DNA of 64,000 nt from Salipaludibacillus neizhouensis. GTDB lineage: Bacteria > Bacillota > Bacilli > Bacillales > Salisediminibacteriaceae. Positions within the stretch are counted from its first letter, which is position 1, and every line of letters starts with the position of its first letter. The notes below the pieces were generated by a model, which made no database searches, was not told where the DNA came from, and saw nothing but the letters and a program-made list of their open reading frames with translations. Location: contig NZ_KZ614146.1 in NCBI RefSeq assembly GCF_002886185.1, positions 255,927 to 319,926 on the forward strand, in the 5' to 3' direction. Of this stretch, positions 7,258-16,348 are shown one piece after another. A program made the translations under genes and the position numbers.

Positions 7258-9129
7258 ATGAAAATAACGGAATTGTTGAAAAAAGAAACGATGATTCTTA
7301 ATCTTACAGCAACAACAAAAGATGCCGTCATTGAGGAATTAGCTGATAAACTTGATGGCGCCGGGAATCTTCGAGATAAGCAGGCGTTTATAAAGGAAAT
7401 ACATCACCGGGAAGAACAAAGTTCAACTGGGATTGGCGAGGGTGTTGCGATCCCTCATGCTAAAAGTAAAGAGGTAATTGAGCCCGCAATTGTATTTGGC
7501 AGATCTCAATCAGGGATTGATTATGATGCACTTGATGGTGAGAACAGTCACTTATTTTTCATGATTGCAGCAAGTGCAGGAGCTAACGACGTTCACCTTC
7601 AAGCGTTGTCCCGCCTCTCGACATTACTAATGGATGAAGATTTCCGCAGACTTTTGATGGAAGCGCGTTCAGAAAAAGATATTCTAGATGCCGTAGATTT
7701 AAAAGAAAAAGAGAAATTAGATTCTGAAGATGAAGAAGAATCAGCTCCAGCAACGACAAGTGGAGAAAGACCTTATATCGTTGGTGTTACTGGTTGTCCA
7801 ACAGGGATTGCACATACGTATATGGCAGCAGATGGTTTGAAAGCGAAAGCGAAAGAGCTCGGTTTTGATATTAAAGTAGAAACAAACGGTTCTGACGGTG
7901 TAAGAAACGGCTTGACCGATGATGATATTAAACGTGCAACAGCTGTTATCATTGCAGCAGATACACATGTGGAGAAAGAAAGATTTGCAGGTAAAAGACT
8001 AATTGAGGCACCTGTTACAGCCGGTATTCGTCGTCCTGCCGAGTTGTTAAATGAAGCCGTAAGCGGAGATGTACCTGTTTATAAAGGAACAGGTAAAGGT
8101 GGCGAAAGCTCCTCAAGTGGAGGAGGAGGTCAGCGTTCAGCATTTTATCGTCATTTAATGAACGGTGTTTCCAATATGTTACCATTTGTAGTCGGTGGCG
8201 GTATCCTTATTGCTATTTCGTTTTTCTTTGAAGATCCAGTAGAAGGTACGATTACTCCTTTTGGAGAAATGCTTTCTTACATTGGTGGAGCTAATGCTTT
8301 CTTCTTAATGATTCCTGTTCTTGCAGGTTTTATTGCTAGGAGTATCGCTGACCGCCCAGGTTTTGCAGCGGGTATGGTCGGTGGTTTAATGGCGGCAAAT
8401 GGCGATGCAGGATTCTTAGGCGGTATTATTGCAGGTTTCCTAGCTGGATATCTCGTCATCGGATTAAGACGTTTGTTCTCTTTTATTCCAAAATCATTAG
8501 AAGGAATTAAAACAATCTTACTATTACCATTATTCGGAATTACAATTACTGGAATTATTATGTTCTATGCAGTTACACCGTTGGCTGCCATTCAAAATGG
8601 CTTAGTCGACTGGCTTTCAGGTTTAGGCACAGGAAATATCGTATTACTTGGAATTTTATTAGGTGGAATGATGGCAGTCGATATGGGTGGACCAATTAAC
8701 AAAGCAGCATTTACATTTGGTCTTGCTATGATTGACGCTGGAAACTTAGCTCCACATGCTGCAATCATGGCAGGTGGTATGGTTCCACCGATTGGAATTG
8801 CTTTAGCAACGACTTTCTTTAAGAATAAATTTACAGACCAAGAAAAAGATGCTGGGAAAACAAACTATGTGTTAGGGGCTTCTTTCATCACAGAAGGGGC
8901 AATACCATTCGCAGCGTCAGATCCATTCCGGGTTATTCCGGCTATCATAGCGGGTTCAGCATTAGCTGGTGGTTTAGCCATGTTATTCGGGGCAGAAACA
9001 GAAGCACCACACGGAGGGCTATTCGTTATTTTATTAGTTAACAATTGGCCGATGTATCTTCTCGCTATTATAGCAGGAGCAGCATTAACAGCAGTGCTTT
9101 TAGGCGCATTCAAAAAGAAAACAGTATAA
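7258..9129 (+). CDS. fruA: PTS fructose transporter subunit IIABC
   Basis: 623 residues from the ATG at 7258; AGGAAGG at 7242-7248 favours this over the in-frame GTG at 7249. Domain order is IIA, residues 1-150, with phospho-acceptor His67 in GVAIPHAKS; an acidic Ser/Glu linker; IIB, from about 172, with phospho-acceptor Cys180 in VGVTGCPTGIAHTYMA; a second Gly/Ser-rich linker (SSSSGGGG); and IIC, from about 300, with many membrane segments and DMGGPINKAAF. It takes up fructose and phosphorylates it at C1. It is the last gene of the operon, followed by a strong terminator and then an R1 repeat. Confidence 0.96.
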   Translation: MKITELLKKETMILNLTATTKDAVIEELADKLDGAGNLRDKQAFIKEIHHREEQSSTGIGEGVAIPHAKSKEVIEPAIVFGRSQSGIDYDALDGENSHLFFMIAASAGANDVHLQALSRLSTLLMDEDFRRLLMEARSEKDILDAVDLKEKEKLDSEDEEESAPATTSGERPYIVGVTGCPTGIAHTYMAADGLKAKAKELGFDIKVETNGSDGVRNGLTDDDIKRATAVIIAADTHVEKERFAGKRLIEAPVTAGIRRPAELLNEAVSGDVPVYKGTGKGGESSSSGGGGQRSAFYRHLMNGVSNMLPFVVGGGILIAISFFFEDPVEGTITPFGEMLSYIGGANAFFLMIPVLAGFIARSIADRPGFAAGMVGGLMAANGDAGFLGGIIAGFLAGYLVIGLRRLFSFIPKSLEGIKTILLLPLFGITITGIIMFYAVTPLAAIQNGLVDWLSGLGTGNIVLLGILLGGMMAVDMGGPINKAAFTFGLAMIDAGNLAPHAAIMAGGMVPPIGIALATTFFKNKFTDQEKDAGKTNYVLGASFITEGAIPFAASDPFRVIPAIIAGSALAGGLAMLFGAETEAPHGGLFVILLVNNWPMYLLAIIAGAALTAVLLGAFKKKTV

Positions 9130-9133
9130 TGTT

Positions 9134-9182
9134 TAAAAAAGGGTGTGTCACCGGTCAATTTGACCGGCGGCACACCCTTTTT
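9134..9182 (+). terminator. Terminator of the fru operon
   Basis: A long GC-rich stem (AAAAAGGGTGTG with CCGGTCAA, pairing with TTGACCGG and CACACCCTTTTT) ends in a T-run. The stem is symmetrical and could also serve the converging HAD gene. Confidence 0.9.
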
Positions 9183-9189
9183 AAACAGA

Positions 9190-9346
9190 TAAGAATTTAT
9201 AAAATTAGCAGCTACCTTCATGCCGCAAGTATCAAGGGAACCCCACCCTTCCTTTCGAGTAGCACCTACACACACTTCGTAGGTGCTACTCGGGGCGGCG
9301 GAAGCTGACGCTGTATTTAACAAAAGACGCTACGCGTTTTTTCTTA
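9190..9346 (+). repeat. R1 repeat, full copy B
   Basis: 157 bp. Blocks in order: AATTTATAAAATTAGCAGC, CTACCTTCATGCCGC, TATCAAGGG, a foldback with 14-bp perfect arms (CGAGTAGCACCTAC at 9256-9269, complement at 9279-9292, 9-base loop), GGAAGCTGACGCTGTATTTAA, and the closing hairpin GACGCTACGCG with a T-run ending TTCTTA. Together with copy E it forms a sublineage marked by TAGCAGC and GGAAGCTGACG. It fills the gap between the fruA terminator and the HAD gene's stop codon. Confidence 0.85.
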
Positions 9347-9348
9347 TA

Positions 9349-10128
9349 TTAAGCCTTCAACAATGAAAATAATTCATGTAACGTTTTTATTTCATATGCA
9401 GGCTTTACGTCGGTAGCCTCTTTTTCGAAACGATTCAACCAAACAGAGGGGATTCCCGTTCGATTTGCACCTAGTATATCTGTCATTAAATTATCGCCTA
9501 CCATCAGAACTTCTTCGGGTTTTAAATCCATTACATTTAATGCATACTCAAAAATACTTTTATCTGGTTTTCCTTTTCCAAAAGCACCGGAAATAATAAC
9601 CTGATCAAAATAAGGAACGAGTTCAGGGGTAATCTCTAATTTTATGTTCTGTAATTGAGGAGAACCATTGGTTAACATTAGAAGCTTGTAGTCTTTTGTT
9701 AATTTTTCTAATGTTTCAATCGCATCCTCAAACAGAAATGGAAATTTTTTGCGCTCTTTTGGAAAGCGGTGAGCAAGATCTATTCCTAATGATTTATCAT
9801 CAATTCCGACTGCTTTAAGACCATTTATCCAAGCATTTTTTTGATAATCAGGTGCCATTTCAGCCATCTTTTCAAAATCTTTTCCTTCGTCAGTAAATTC
9901 TCCCCATAGTCCTTCAAATGGATTAATGCCAATAAGTTTTGTAAACTCATATGTATCAAAACCGGCATAAAGTGTTCGGGCTTCTTTTCGAACAGCTTCC
10001 TCTAAAGTCAAAGCATCTACATCGAAGTCTTTCACAGCATATTCACACGTTGCTTCAAAAGCCTTTTTAACACTTTTTTCATCCCATAATAATGTATCAT
10101 CCAAATCGAAAAATATAGCTTTAATCAT
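9349..10128 (-). CDS. HAD-family hydrolase (phosphatase)
   Basis: 259 residues. The HAD motifs are in place: motif I FFDLDDTLL at residues 6-14 with both catalytic Asp, motif II LMLTNGSP near 150, motif III Lys in GKGKPDKSIFEYAL, and motif IV MVGDNLMTDILGA near 215. A helical cap lies between motifs I and II, as in the C1 class. Similar proteins in Bacillus act on phosphosugars or nucleotides, but the substrate here cannot be told. The ATG follows a GGAGG site. The stop codon lies 2 bases beyond the right end of an R1 repeat, so the repeat's closing hairpin could act as this gene's terminator region. Confidence 0.85.
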   Translation of the reverse strand: MIKAIFFDLDDTLLWDEKSVKKAFEATCEYAVKDFDVDALTLEEAVRKEARTLYAGFDTYEFTKLIGINPFEGLWGEFTDEGKDFEKMAEMAPDYQKNAWINGLKAVGIDDKSLGIDLAHRFPKERKKFPFLFEDAIETLEKLTKDYKLLMLTNGSPQLQNIKLEITPELVPYFDQVIISGAFGKGKPDKSIFEYALNVMDLKPEEVLMVGDNLMTDILGANRTGIPSVWLNRFEKEATDVKPAYEIKTLHELFSLLKA

Positions 10129-10273
10129 GTTGTCCTCCTATATTGAAACAAATGTCTTAAAGATAGCGTACAGAATTGCACGACATCTGTAAATCATTAT
10201 TACTAATAAAAAAGGAATTTCTGTTTTTTTGTTGAATATTACGAGGGATACTTATTAAGAGAGGATGGTAACA

Positions 10274-11944
10274 ATGACTGAAAAGTTTAACCAGTTAGGC
10301 ACTAGTACAAAGTTATTACATGCGGGACAAATTCCGGACCCAACTACCGGTGCGAGGGCTCTTCCTATTTACCAGACAACTTCCTATGTTTTTAATGATG
10401 CAGATCATGCTGAAAAATTATTTTCCTTGCAAGAGCCTGGGAATATTTATAGTCGAATTATGAATCCTACTGTTGATGCATTCGAAAAAAGAATGGCAAT
10501 ACTTGAGGACGGAGTTGGGGCTTTAGCAACTTCATCTGGTATGGCTGGAATTACCATGACGATACTTAATATTGCCGGTGCAGGTGACCACATTGTATCA
10601 GCGGCTAATTTATATGGTGGAACCTATAATTTATTTAAGGTAACATTGCCAAAGTACGGGATACATGTAACTTTTGTAGATTCAACTAATCCAGAAGAAG
10701 TCAAACGAGCAATTACTACAAATACAAAAGCCGTTTTTGCAGAAACGGTAGGAAATCCAAGTCTTAATGTACTGGATTTTGAAGCAATTTCAGATGTTGC
10801 CCATGAGGCTAATATTCCCTTAATTGTAGATAATACATTTGCGCCACCGCCACTTTGTAAGCCTCTTCAGCATGGGGCAGACATCGTCATCCATTCTGCA
10901 ACAAAGTGGATAGGAGGGCATGGCACAACCATTGGTGGAGTGGTCATTGATGGCGGAAGATTTGATTGGAATAAGGAAAAGTTTCCTGAGTTCCATGAAC
11001 CTGATGAAAGCTATGGAGGTCTTGTATATGCAAGGGATCTAGGAGATATGGCTTTCATTATGAAGTTACGTGTGCAACTCATGCGTGACATAGGTGCATG
11101 CCTTAGCCCTTTCAATGCGTTTCAGCTGATGCAAGGTCTCGAAACATTGTCATTAAGATTAAAAAAACATCAAGAAAACGCGTTAGCTTTAGCACGGAAA
11201 TTACAAGAGCATCCTGCTGTTAAATGGGTCAGTTATCCTGGGTTGGAAGATCATACTGCTCATCAACAAGCAAAAAAGTATTTAAACGATGGATATGGTG
11301 CGATTGTTAATTTTGGCATCGATGGCGGATTGAATGCTGGAAGAGAACTCATTAGTAATGTGAAGCTTTGGTCACACGTTGCAAATGTAGGTGATGCTAA
11401 AAGCTTGATTATTCATCCAGCGAGTACAACTCACCTTCAACTTTCAAGCGAAGACCTAAAGACAACTGGAGTGACAGAGGATCTTGTTCGTCTATCCGTA
11501 GGTTTAGAAGATTTGGAAGATATCTATGAGGATTTGAACCAAGCTCTATTTCAAGCAACTGGACACCAGCCTGCACTTGACCAGGACGATACTCAGAAAA
11601 TGTTGGCGCAAGCAAAAAATTCAGCAATTGAACATACGGACGAAGGTCCACGACGAAAAGTAATTCTAGTTATTTCGGATAACAATACAACTGAAGAGAT
11701 GAAGCCATGGGAACGACTTAGGTACCGAATCATTACGCTCAACGTATCAGAAGAAAAACATGCACTTTCAGAATACATGACACCACAAAGTGTAAAGATA
11801 GATTATGTTTACTTAATGTCGGATCAACTCGATTCTGTTGAACTGACCGATATATTAAAAGGAACAGACCCTGTAGCTGTGCTCGCTAGTGAAAAGGTTG
11901 CCTCCACATATAGACAGACTGAAAAGTCATTTCTGATTTTGTAA
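10274..11944 (+). CDS. O-acetylhomoserine sulfhydrylase with C-terminal extra domain
   Basis: 556 residues from the ATG at 10274 (GAGAGGATGG upstream; the ATG at 10265 is too close to that site). Residues 1-430 are a Cys/Met-metabolism PLP enzyme of the MetY class: YQTTSYVFNDADHAE, EPGNIYSRIMNPTVDAFEKR, SSGMAGI, NLYGGTYNLF, and PLP-binding Lys in IHSATKWIGGHGTTIGG. The reaction is O-acetylhomoserine plus sulfide to homocysteine. About 126 residues follow, whereas MetY usually ends near 430. The extension contains RKVILVISDN, YRIITLNVS and VKIDYVYLMSD in an order that recalls a Rossmann-like CoA-binding domain, but the glycine-rich nucleotide motif is not evident. No S-box is seen upstream. 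It appears monocistronic. Confidence 0.88.
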   Translation: MTEKFNQLGTSTKLLHAGQIPDPTTGARALPIYQTTSYVFNDADHAEKLFSLQEPGNIYSRIMNPTVDAFEKRMAILEDGVGALATSSGMAGITMTILNIAGAGDHIVSAANLYGGTYNLFKVTLPKYGIHVTFVDSTNPEEVKRAITTNTKAVFAETVGNPSLNVLDFEAISDVAHEANIPLIVDNTFAPPPLCKPLQHGADIVIHSATKWIGGHGTTIGGVVIDGGRFDWNKEKFPEFHEPDESYGGLVYARDLGDMAFIMKLRVQLMRDIGACLSPFNAFQLMQGLETLSLRLKKHQENALALARKLQEHPAVKWVSYPGLEDHTAHQQAKKYLNDGYGAIVNFGIDGGLNAGRELISNVKLWSHVANVGDAKSLIIHPASTTHLQLSSEDLKTTGVTEDLVRLSVGLEDLEDIYEDLNQALFQATGHQPALDQDDTQKMLAQAKNSAIEHTDEGPRRKVILVISDNNTTEEMKPWERLRYRIITLNVSEEKHALSEYMTPQSVKIDYVYLMSDQLDSVELTDILKGTDPVAVLASEKVASTYRQTEKSFLIL

Positions 11945-12043
11945 TACCAAGAAAGAGTTGCCTTTTTGACGTAATGAGTGTGCCTCCGCATCTTAATCGT
12001 AATATGTTGTGGGCGCAGTCATTGTCAGGTAATTTTCACACTT

Positions 12044-12079
12044 TATTGGGTCACTCTTCACTGGGTGTCCCTTTTTTTG
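12044..12079 (+). terminator. Terminator after the sulfhydrylase gene
   Basis: GGGTCAC and GTGTCCC form an interrupted stem around TCTTCACTGG, followed by seven T. It lies about 100 bases after the stop codon and 30 bases before the next start. Confidence 0.6.
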
Positions 12080-12108
12080 TATAATAGGTAACAAGGGAAG
12101 GGATACAC

Positions 12109-12747
12109 ATGTTTAAAAAGATGATAATCAGTATGATGATAATGTCTATTTGTCTTACAGGAGGATTGTTTTTTCTTTTGGAACATTCAGAAGGGGTGAT
12201 TTCTGATTTACAGAATAATAAGGTAAACGGGGATCTAGTAAAGTCATTTGAGAATAAAGATTACTTCTATCACTTATCTGAGGAAGAGATTAACGAGGCA
12301 ATCGATAGAGGCACGAATAGCTTGGAACTTATAGAGAATTATTTATTACCGTCGCAATCACAGGAAAATAATGCAGATGTTGCGTTTGCGTACATAGAGA
12401 CCCCATATCTTACAGTCATGAAGGAATCTCGAGCTGTGTTTGATCATTATGGCAGAAAACCGGTAGCTGAGGAGATGACGGAGCGTATTTCAGATAGTTA
12501 TCTTCCTATTCATGTTCGATTTAGTGAAAATAAAGGATTGGAGTACCACGTTTCTTTCCTGCAAAAGGATGAAGAAATCGAACCCATTACTACAGAAATC
12601 CAAGGAAGCGGAATGATGGAGACAATCTTTATTCATACGGATGATTTGGATTTCGCTTCTTCTGCAACTGTTCGTGTTGAACAAGAAATGAATCCTGGTA
12701 ATGAAGTAGAGTTTGAAATTAACTTTAATAACTTTATTCCTAAATAA
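12109..12747 (+). CDS. Orphan exported or membrane-anchored protein
   Basis: 212 residues, family not recognised. Residues 1-25 are a basic start followed by a hydrophobic segment (MIISMMIMSICLTGGLFFLL), so it is secreted or N-terminally anchored; there is no lipobox cysteine. The remainder is acidic and soluble, with a possible helical region at 35-85 and a beta-rich C-terminal half (THE block YLPIHVRFSEN, TIFIHTDDLDFASSATVRVE). The ATG has a GGGAAGGG site 8 bases upstream. It converges on another orphan exported protein, and the two share a symmetrical terminator. No similarity between them is evident. Confidence 0.6.
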   Translation: MFKKMIISMMIMSICLTGGLFFLLEHSEGVISDLQNNKVNGDLVKSFENKDYFYHLSEEEINEAIDRGTNSLELIENYLLPSQSQENNADVAFAYIETPYLTVMKESRAVFDHYGRKPVAEEMTERISDSYLPIHVRFSENKGLEYHVSFLQKDEEIEPITTEIQGSGMMETIFIHTDDLDFASSATVRVEQEMNPGNEVEFEINFNNFIPK

Positions 12748-12750
12748 AGA

Positions 12751-12786
12751 AAAGGAATTCTCAAGTTTTTTTGAGAATTCCTTTTT
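12751..12786. terminator. Bidirectional terminator between convergent orphan genes
   Basis: AAAGGAATTCTCAA at 12751-12764 is perfectly complementary to 12771-12784, with a T-rich loop and T-run on the plus side and A-run on the other. It is suited to ending both converging transcripts. Confidence 0.85.
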
Positions 12787-12846
12787 GTTTCCTCTCGAAC
12801 GAAGGGGGTCGAATAAGCTCGTCTTCGCTCTTTAGAGTTTTTCAGT

Positions 12847-13626
12847 TTAGTTGTCATCTTCAATTAATTGAGGATTTTCTTCAAAAATTTTGCCGAGGAT
12901 TTGCTGCTCAAAATCATTAAAATATTTATTATTGTTGTCTTCGGTATTGCCTTCAGGAGCTATTTCTGATTCAATTGAATCCCAAATAAAAGGTTTCAGG
13001 TATTGTAATTCCAATTGTCGATGGTAAAGTTCTTCATCGGTTTTTTTTAATTCTTCTAAAAGGATATCATTAGGCTCATTGCTGTCTTCTTCAAGATATT
13101 CTTCTTGATTTAAAAATTCTATAAAGTCATCAAAAGAATATGTAAAAGAATAATTTTCTTCCGCATGTTCTTTCCAACCTATCAATTCGAGGGATATCAA
13201 TTTTGCTTCTGTTTCGATATTCTCAGATCCAATAGTACTTTCCTCCTGTTTCAAGTAATAGGTTTGGGCGAGTTTCGATTGATTTAGTAGGGATTCTTGC
13301 GTAAGGTTGCTTGACTCTGAAGTGAAATTAGATTCACTTATTGACTCTTTAGCATACCTTCGTAATGTGTCTTGTCCTTCTCCTTCAATCGTATTATCAG
13401 TTACCTGTCCTGTATCATCCCCCTGATTAATGTTCCCCTCCGGAGTTGAGGAAGTGCTTCCTTGTTCAGATGTTTCTTGGTTCTCCTCATTTCCTGATTG
13501 AGACACTTCTGGTCCTGTGTCTGAAATACTGTTTGGACCCTGTCCTTCCAGATAAAACATGGCAATGGAAAGAGCAATCAGGATCACCGTTCCAATTGCT
13601 AAAATAATAACCTTATTCTTGTGCAT
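12847..13626 (-). CDS. Orphan single-pass membrane protein with acidic Ser/Thr/Gln-rich linker
   Basis: 259 residues, family not recognised. It begins MHKNKVIILAIGTVILIALS, a single transmembrane anchor (residues 6-27) with positive residues before it, so the rest should face outside. Residues 30-85 are a low-complexity linker rich in Ser, Glu, Gln, Gly and Thr. From about 90 the protein is helical and very acidic (EEYLEEDSNEPNDILLEELK). There is no catalytic motif. The ATG is preceded by GAGGTG at normal spacing. A secreted acidic protein on a flexible stalk fits an extracytoplasmic binding or structural role, but that is a guess. Confidence 0.6.
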   Translation of the reverse strand: MHKNKVIILAIGTVILIALSIAMFYLEGQGPNSISDTGPEVSQSGNEENQETSEQGSTSSTPEGNINQGDDTGQVTDNTIEGEGQDTLRRYAKESISESNFTSESSNLTQESLLNQSKLAQTYYLKQEESTIGSENIETEAKLISLELIGWKEHAEENYSFTYSFDDFIEFLNQEEYLEEDSNEPNDILLEELKKTDEELYHRQLELQYLKPFIWDSIESEIAPEGNTEDNNNKYFNDFEQQILGKIFEENPQLIEDDN

Positions 13627-14073
13627 ATATTCACCTCATTATTTCTGTTTATCATCTCTATTATAAAATAAGCTTCATAAGAAGTGATGGCGATAAGTTT
13701 GAATAATTGCCTGTTAACAATCAACCCTTCTTAAAAGAAAAAATAAAGTGATTTCATTATACCATGATGATTATATGTATACCTCAACTATAGAAGAAAA
13801 TACATACTTACAGGCATAAAGGCTTATGTAGTTATCATTAGAAACTACTTTTATGATCATGATTTAGAGTGATTTCCTCATGTGAATATATTTCGAACTA
13901 CCTTTCATCGAACTATAGTATTTTTTTAGTTAATTAATTAAAAATACAAGGAGACCCTTTAATTTGTACTAGTAGTAAAATCAAAAATACTTTTGTATAT
14001 AAACAGTTGATTATATAAAGGGTTGCTAATATAATGAACAGGGATAAGCTTAATAAAGGGAGACGTGGACATT
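13627..14073. other. AT-rich intergenic stretch before arsB, no gene seen
   Basis: About 450 bases between divergent genes. It must carry both promoters; TATATA-like sequences near 14012-14020 precede arsB. A direct repeat CGAACTA occurs at about 13893 and 13908 (spaced one and a half helical turns), and GTAGTT/AACTAC form a short inverted repeat near 13830-13850. No ArsR gene or clear ArsR-type operator is visible. Confidence 0.4.
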
Positions 14074-15405
14074 ATGACAGCTATTATTCTTGCTTCTGCA
14101 ATATTTATATTCACCCTCGTATTGGTTATATGGCAGCCTAAAGGGCTTTCCATAGGGTGGTCAGCGTCAATAGGCGCGATTCTTGCCCTCTTAGCAGGTG
14201 TTGTTTCTTTTCAGGATGTCGGGGAAGTGACGGGGATTGTATGGAACGCTACGCTTACATTTATCGCCATTATTATCATTTCCCTTATTCTCGATGAAAT
14301 CGGATTTTTTGAATGGGCCGCCTTGCACATGGCACGAGTTGCGAAAGGTAACGGCATAAAGATGTTCATATTCGTTTCGCTTCTTGGAGCAGTGGTTGCT
14401 GCTTTTTTTGCAAACGATGGAGCAGCTTTAATATTAACACCGATCGTTTTAGCAATGGTAAGAGCATTGAAATTCAAAGATGCGATGATATTACCGTTTA
14501 TCATGGCAAGTGGTTTTATTGCAGATACTACCTCACTTCCGTTAATAGTAAGTAATCTAGTGAATATCGTTTCTGCTGATTTTTTTGAAATTGGATTTGT
14601 GGAATACGCGTCCTACATGATTGTACCGAACTTTTTTGCATTAGGAGCAAGTATTCTTGTACTTTATCTTTATTTTCGTAAGAGCATTCCAAAGAACTAT
14701 GACATGACAATGCTAAGAGAACCTAAAGAGGCTATTAAAGATCCTAAAATGTTCAAGTTATCATGGTACGTATTAGGTTTATTGCTAACTGGATATTTTA
14801 TTAGTGAGTTTATCAATATAACAGGTCCGATCTCTGGAGAGTCAACGACTTTTCCAGTATCGTTAGTTGCCGGTACGATAGCCATTTTCTTTTTACTTAT
14901 GGCGAGAAAAAGCCCCGCTGTAAATACAAAAGTCGTTATGAAAGGTGCACCTTGGGCGATTGTTGTCTTTTCGATTGGCATGTATGTCGTTGTTTATGGA
15001 CTTAGAAACGTCGGGTTAACAGATGTGTTAGCAGTTGTATTAGAAGGAGCGGCAGGTCAAGGAATGTTCATCGGAACCATTTCGATGGGATTCATTGCGG
15101 CTATTCTTTCTTCAATCATGAATAACATGCCTACAGTGATGATTAACGCTCTAGCGATACAAGACGCCAACATTACGGGTTCCATGAAAGATGCATTTAT
15201 TTATGCAAATATCATAGGATCAGACCTAGGTCCAAAAATTACCCCAATTGGCTCGTTAGCTACACTGCTATGGCTTCATGTTTTGGCTTTAAAAGGAGTA
15301 AAGATTTCTTGGGGATACTATTTTAAAGTCGGAATTATCCTGACTATCCCTACACTGTTTATTACGCTAACCGGATTGTATTTGTGGATGATTGTGATGA
15401 TGTAA
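14074..15405 (+). CDS. arsB: Arsenite efflux permease ArsB
   Basis: 443 residues from the ATG at 14074, favoured over the GTG at 14065 because GGGAG at 14058-14062 is then properly spaced. The protein is hydrophobic with about 10-12 membrane segments and ArsB signatures: [16 protein letters not shown] near the start, [31 protein letters not shown] and the C-terminal [14 protein letters not shown] with [20 protein letters not shown]. ArsB exports arsenite or antimonite by itself with proton motive force or with the ArsA ATPase. No arsR, arsC or arsA accompanies it in this window, which is unusual, so regulation is unknown. A clear terminator follows. Confidence 0.93.
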   Translation: MTAIILASAIFIFTLVLVIWQPKGLSIGWSASIGAILALLAGVVSFQDVGEVTGIVWNATLTFIAIIIISLILDEIGFFEWAALHMARVAKGNGIKMFIFVSLLGAVVAAFFANDGAALILTPIVLAMVRALKFKDAMILPFIMASGFIADTTSLPLIVSNLVNIVSADFFEIGFVEYASYMIVPNFFALGASILVLYLYFRKSIPKNYDMTMLREPKEAIKDPKMFKLSWYVLGLLLTGYFISEFINITGPISGESTTFPVSLVAGTIAIFFLLMARKSPAVNTKVVMKGAPWAIVVFSIGMYVVVYGLRNVGLTDVLAVVLEGAAGQGMFIGTISMGFIAAILSSIMNNMPTVMINALAIQDANITGSMKDAFIYANIIGSDLGPKITPIGSLATLLWLHVLALKGVKISWGYYFKVGIILTIPTLFITLTGLYLWMIVMM

Positions 15406-15408
15406 AAA

Positions 15409-15452
15409 GAAAGGCTCTGATAAAGTAAAATTTACTTTTTTCAGGGCCTTTA
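15409..15452 (+). terminator. Terminator of arsB
   Basis: AAAGGCTCTGA and TCAGGGCCTTT close a stem that continues inward through AAAGTAAA/TTTACTTT. The T content after the stem is modest. Confidence 0.75.
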
Positions 15453-15532
15453 GATATTATAATAAGAAGAGAGAGAAGATTTTAATACTTCCAGATTTTG
15501 CGTAATAGTGCTTCTCTTATAGGAGGTGTTTG

Positions 15533-16324
15533 ATGAATCCGAATGTTGTATCTGAAGAATACATGGAATTACAAAAACAGTTATCCGTTCATCAGAAACA
15601 ACTTTGCAATTCGATAGTTTTGAGCATGGACTTCACTATTAGACGAGAAGATTTAAATGCAGGACTGCCGGTACTATCACAACTTAAATATACGCCAGTT
15701 CCAGCTGGTCTGTATTTGATGGCAGTAAAAAAAGTCGAAACTGTTTTAATTTCTCATCAATATGAGTTGAAAGAGGAATTAAACCGCTTAACAACGAATC
15801 TAACAGAGGAAGATGTTTACTCGTGGATTAAACATGCAATCACCTTTAACACGGAATATTTCCAAGGATTAGCTGAAAAAAAACAACTGTCTCCATGGCT
15901 TCCTCAATTTTTAGCTGAACATGCGCTACGCCCATTTATGCAAGGGGTTGCTGTATTGTCTCAGTCCTTCATCAATGAATTTGACGTAATGGGCACATGC
16001 CCTTGTTGTGGGGAACCACATCGTTTAGCGAAGCTGGCTAGCAATGAACAGAAATATTTATGTTGCTCACGTTGTGAAACGCAATGGAAGCAACATAAGG
16101 TATCTTGTGTTCACTGTGGAGATGACAGAAAGGGAAACCTTTTTTATATAAGTATTTTAGAAGATAACCGAGCAAAAATCGAAGTATGCCGTACTTGCAA
16201 TAATTACTTGAAACTTATTACAATGATAGATCAAACAGAAGTAAAATCTGCTGCCCTTCTCGATCTTGAAACGCTACATTTAGATTTTGTCGCTCAAGAA
16301 GAAGGTTTTGGCAAAGACATATAA
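15533..16324 (+). CDS. fdhE: Formate dehydrogenase accessory protein FdhE
   Basis: 263 residues from the ATG at 15533 (AGGAGG at 15521-15526). The C-terminal half has the rubredoxin-like zinc/iron ribbon pairs of FdhE: GTCPCCGEPH, LCCSRCETQW, VSCVHCG and VCRTCNNY, eight or more cysteines in CxxC pairs. FdhE is needed for maturation of Mo/W formate dehydrogenase. It is followed after 24 bases by mobA and further on by tatA, consistent with a group for making and exporting a molybdoenzyme, but the formate dehydrogenase structural genes are not in this window. The N-terminal half is helical without motifs. Confidence 0.9.
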   Translation: MNPNVVSEEYMELQKQLSVHQKQLCNSIVLSMDFTIRREDLNAGLPVLSQLKYTPVPAGLYLMAVKKVETVLISHQYELKEELNRLTTNLTEEDVYSWIKHAITFNTEYFQGLAEKKQLSPWLPQFLAEHALRPFMQGVAVLSQSFINEFDVMGTCPCCGEPHRLAKLASNEQKYLCCSRCETQWKQHKVSCVHCGDDRKGNLFYISILEDNRAKIEVCRTCNNYLKLITMIDQTEVKSAALLDLETLHLDFVAQEEGFGKDI

Positions 16325-16348
16325 TGGTTATGGCAAGGTGGTATGTTT

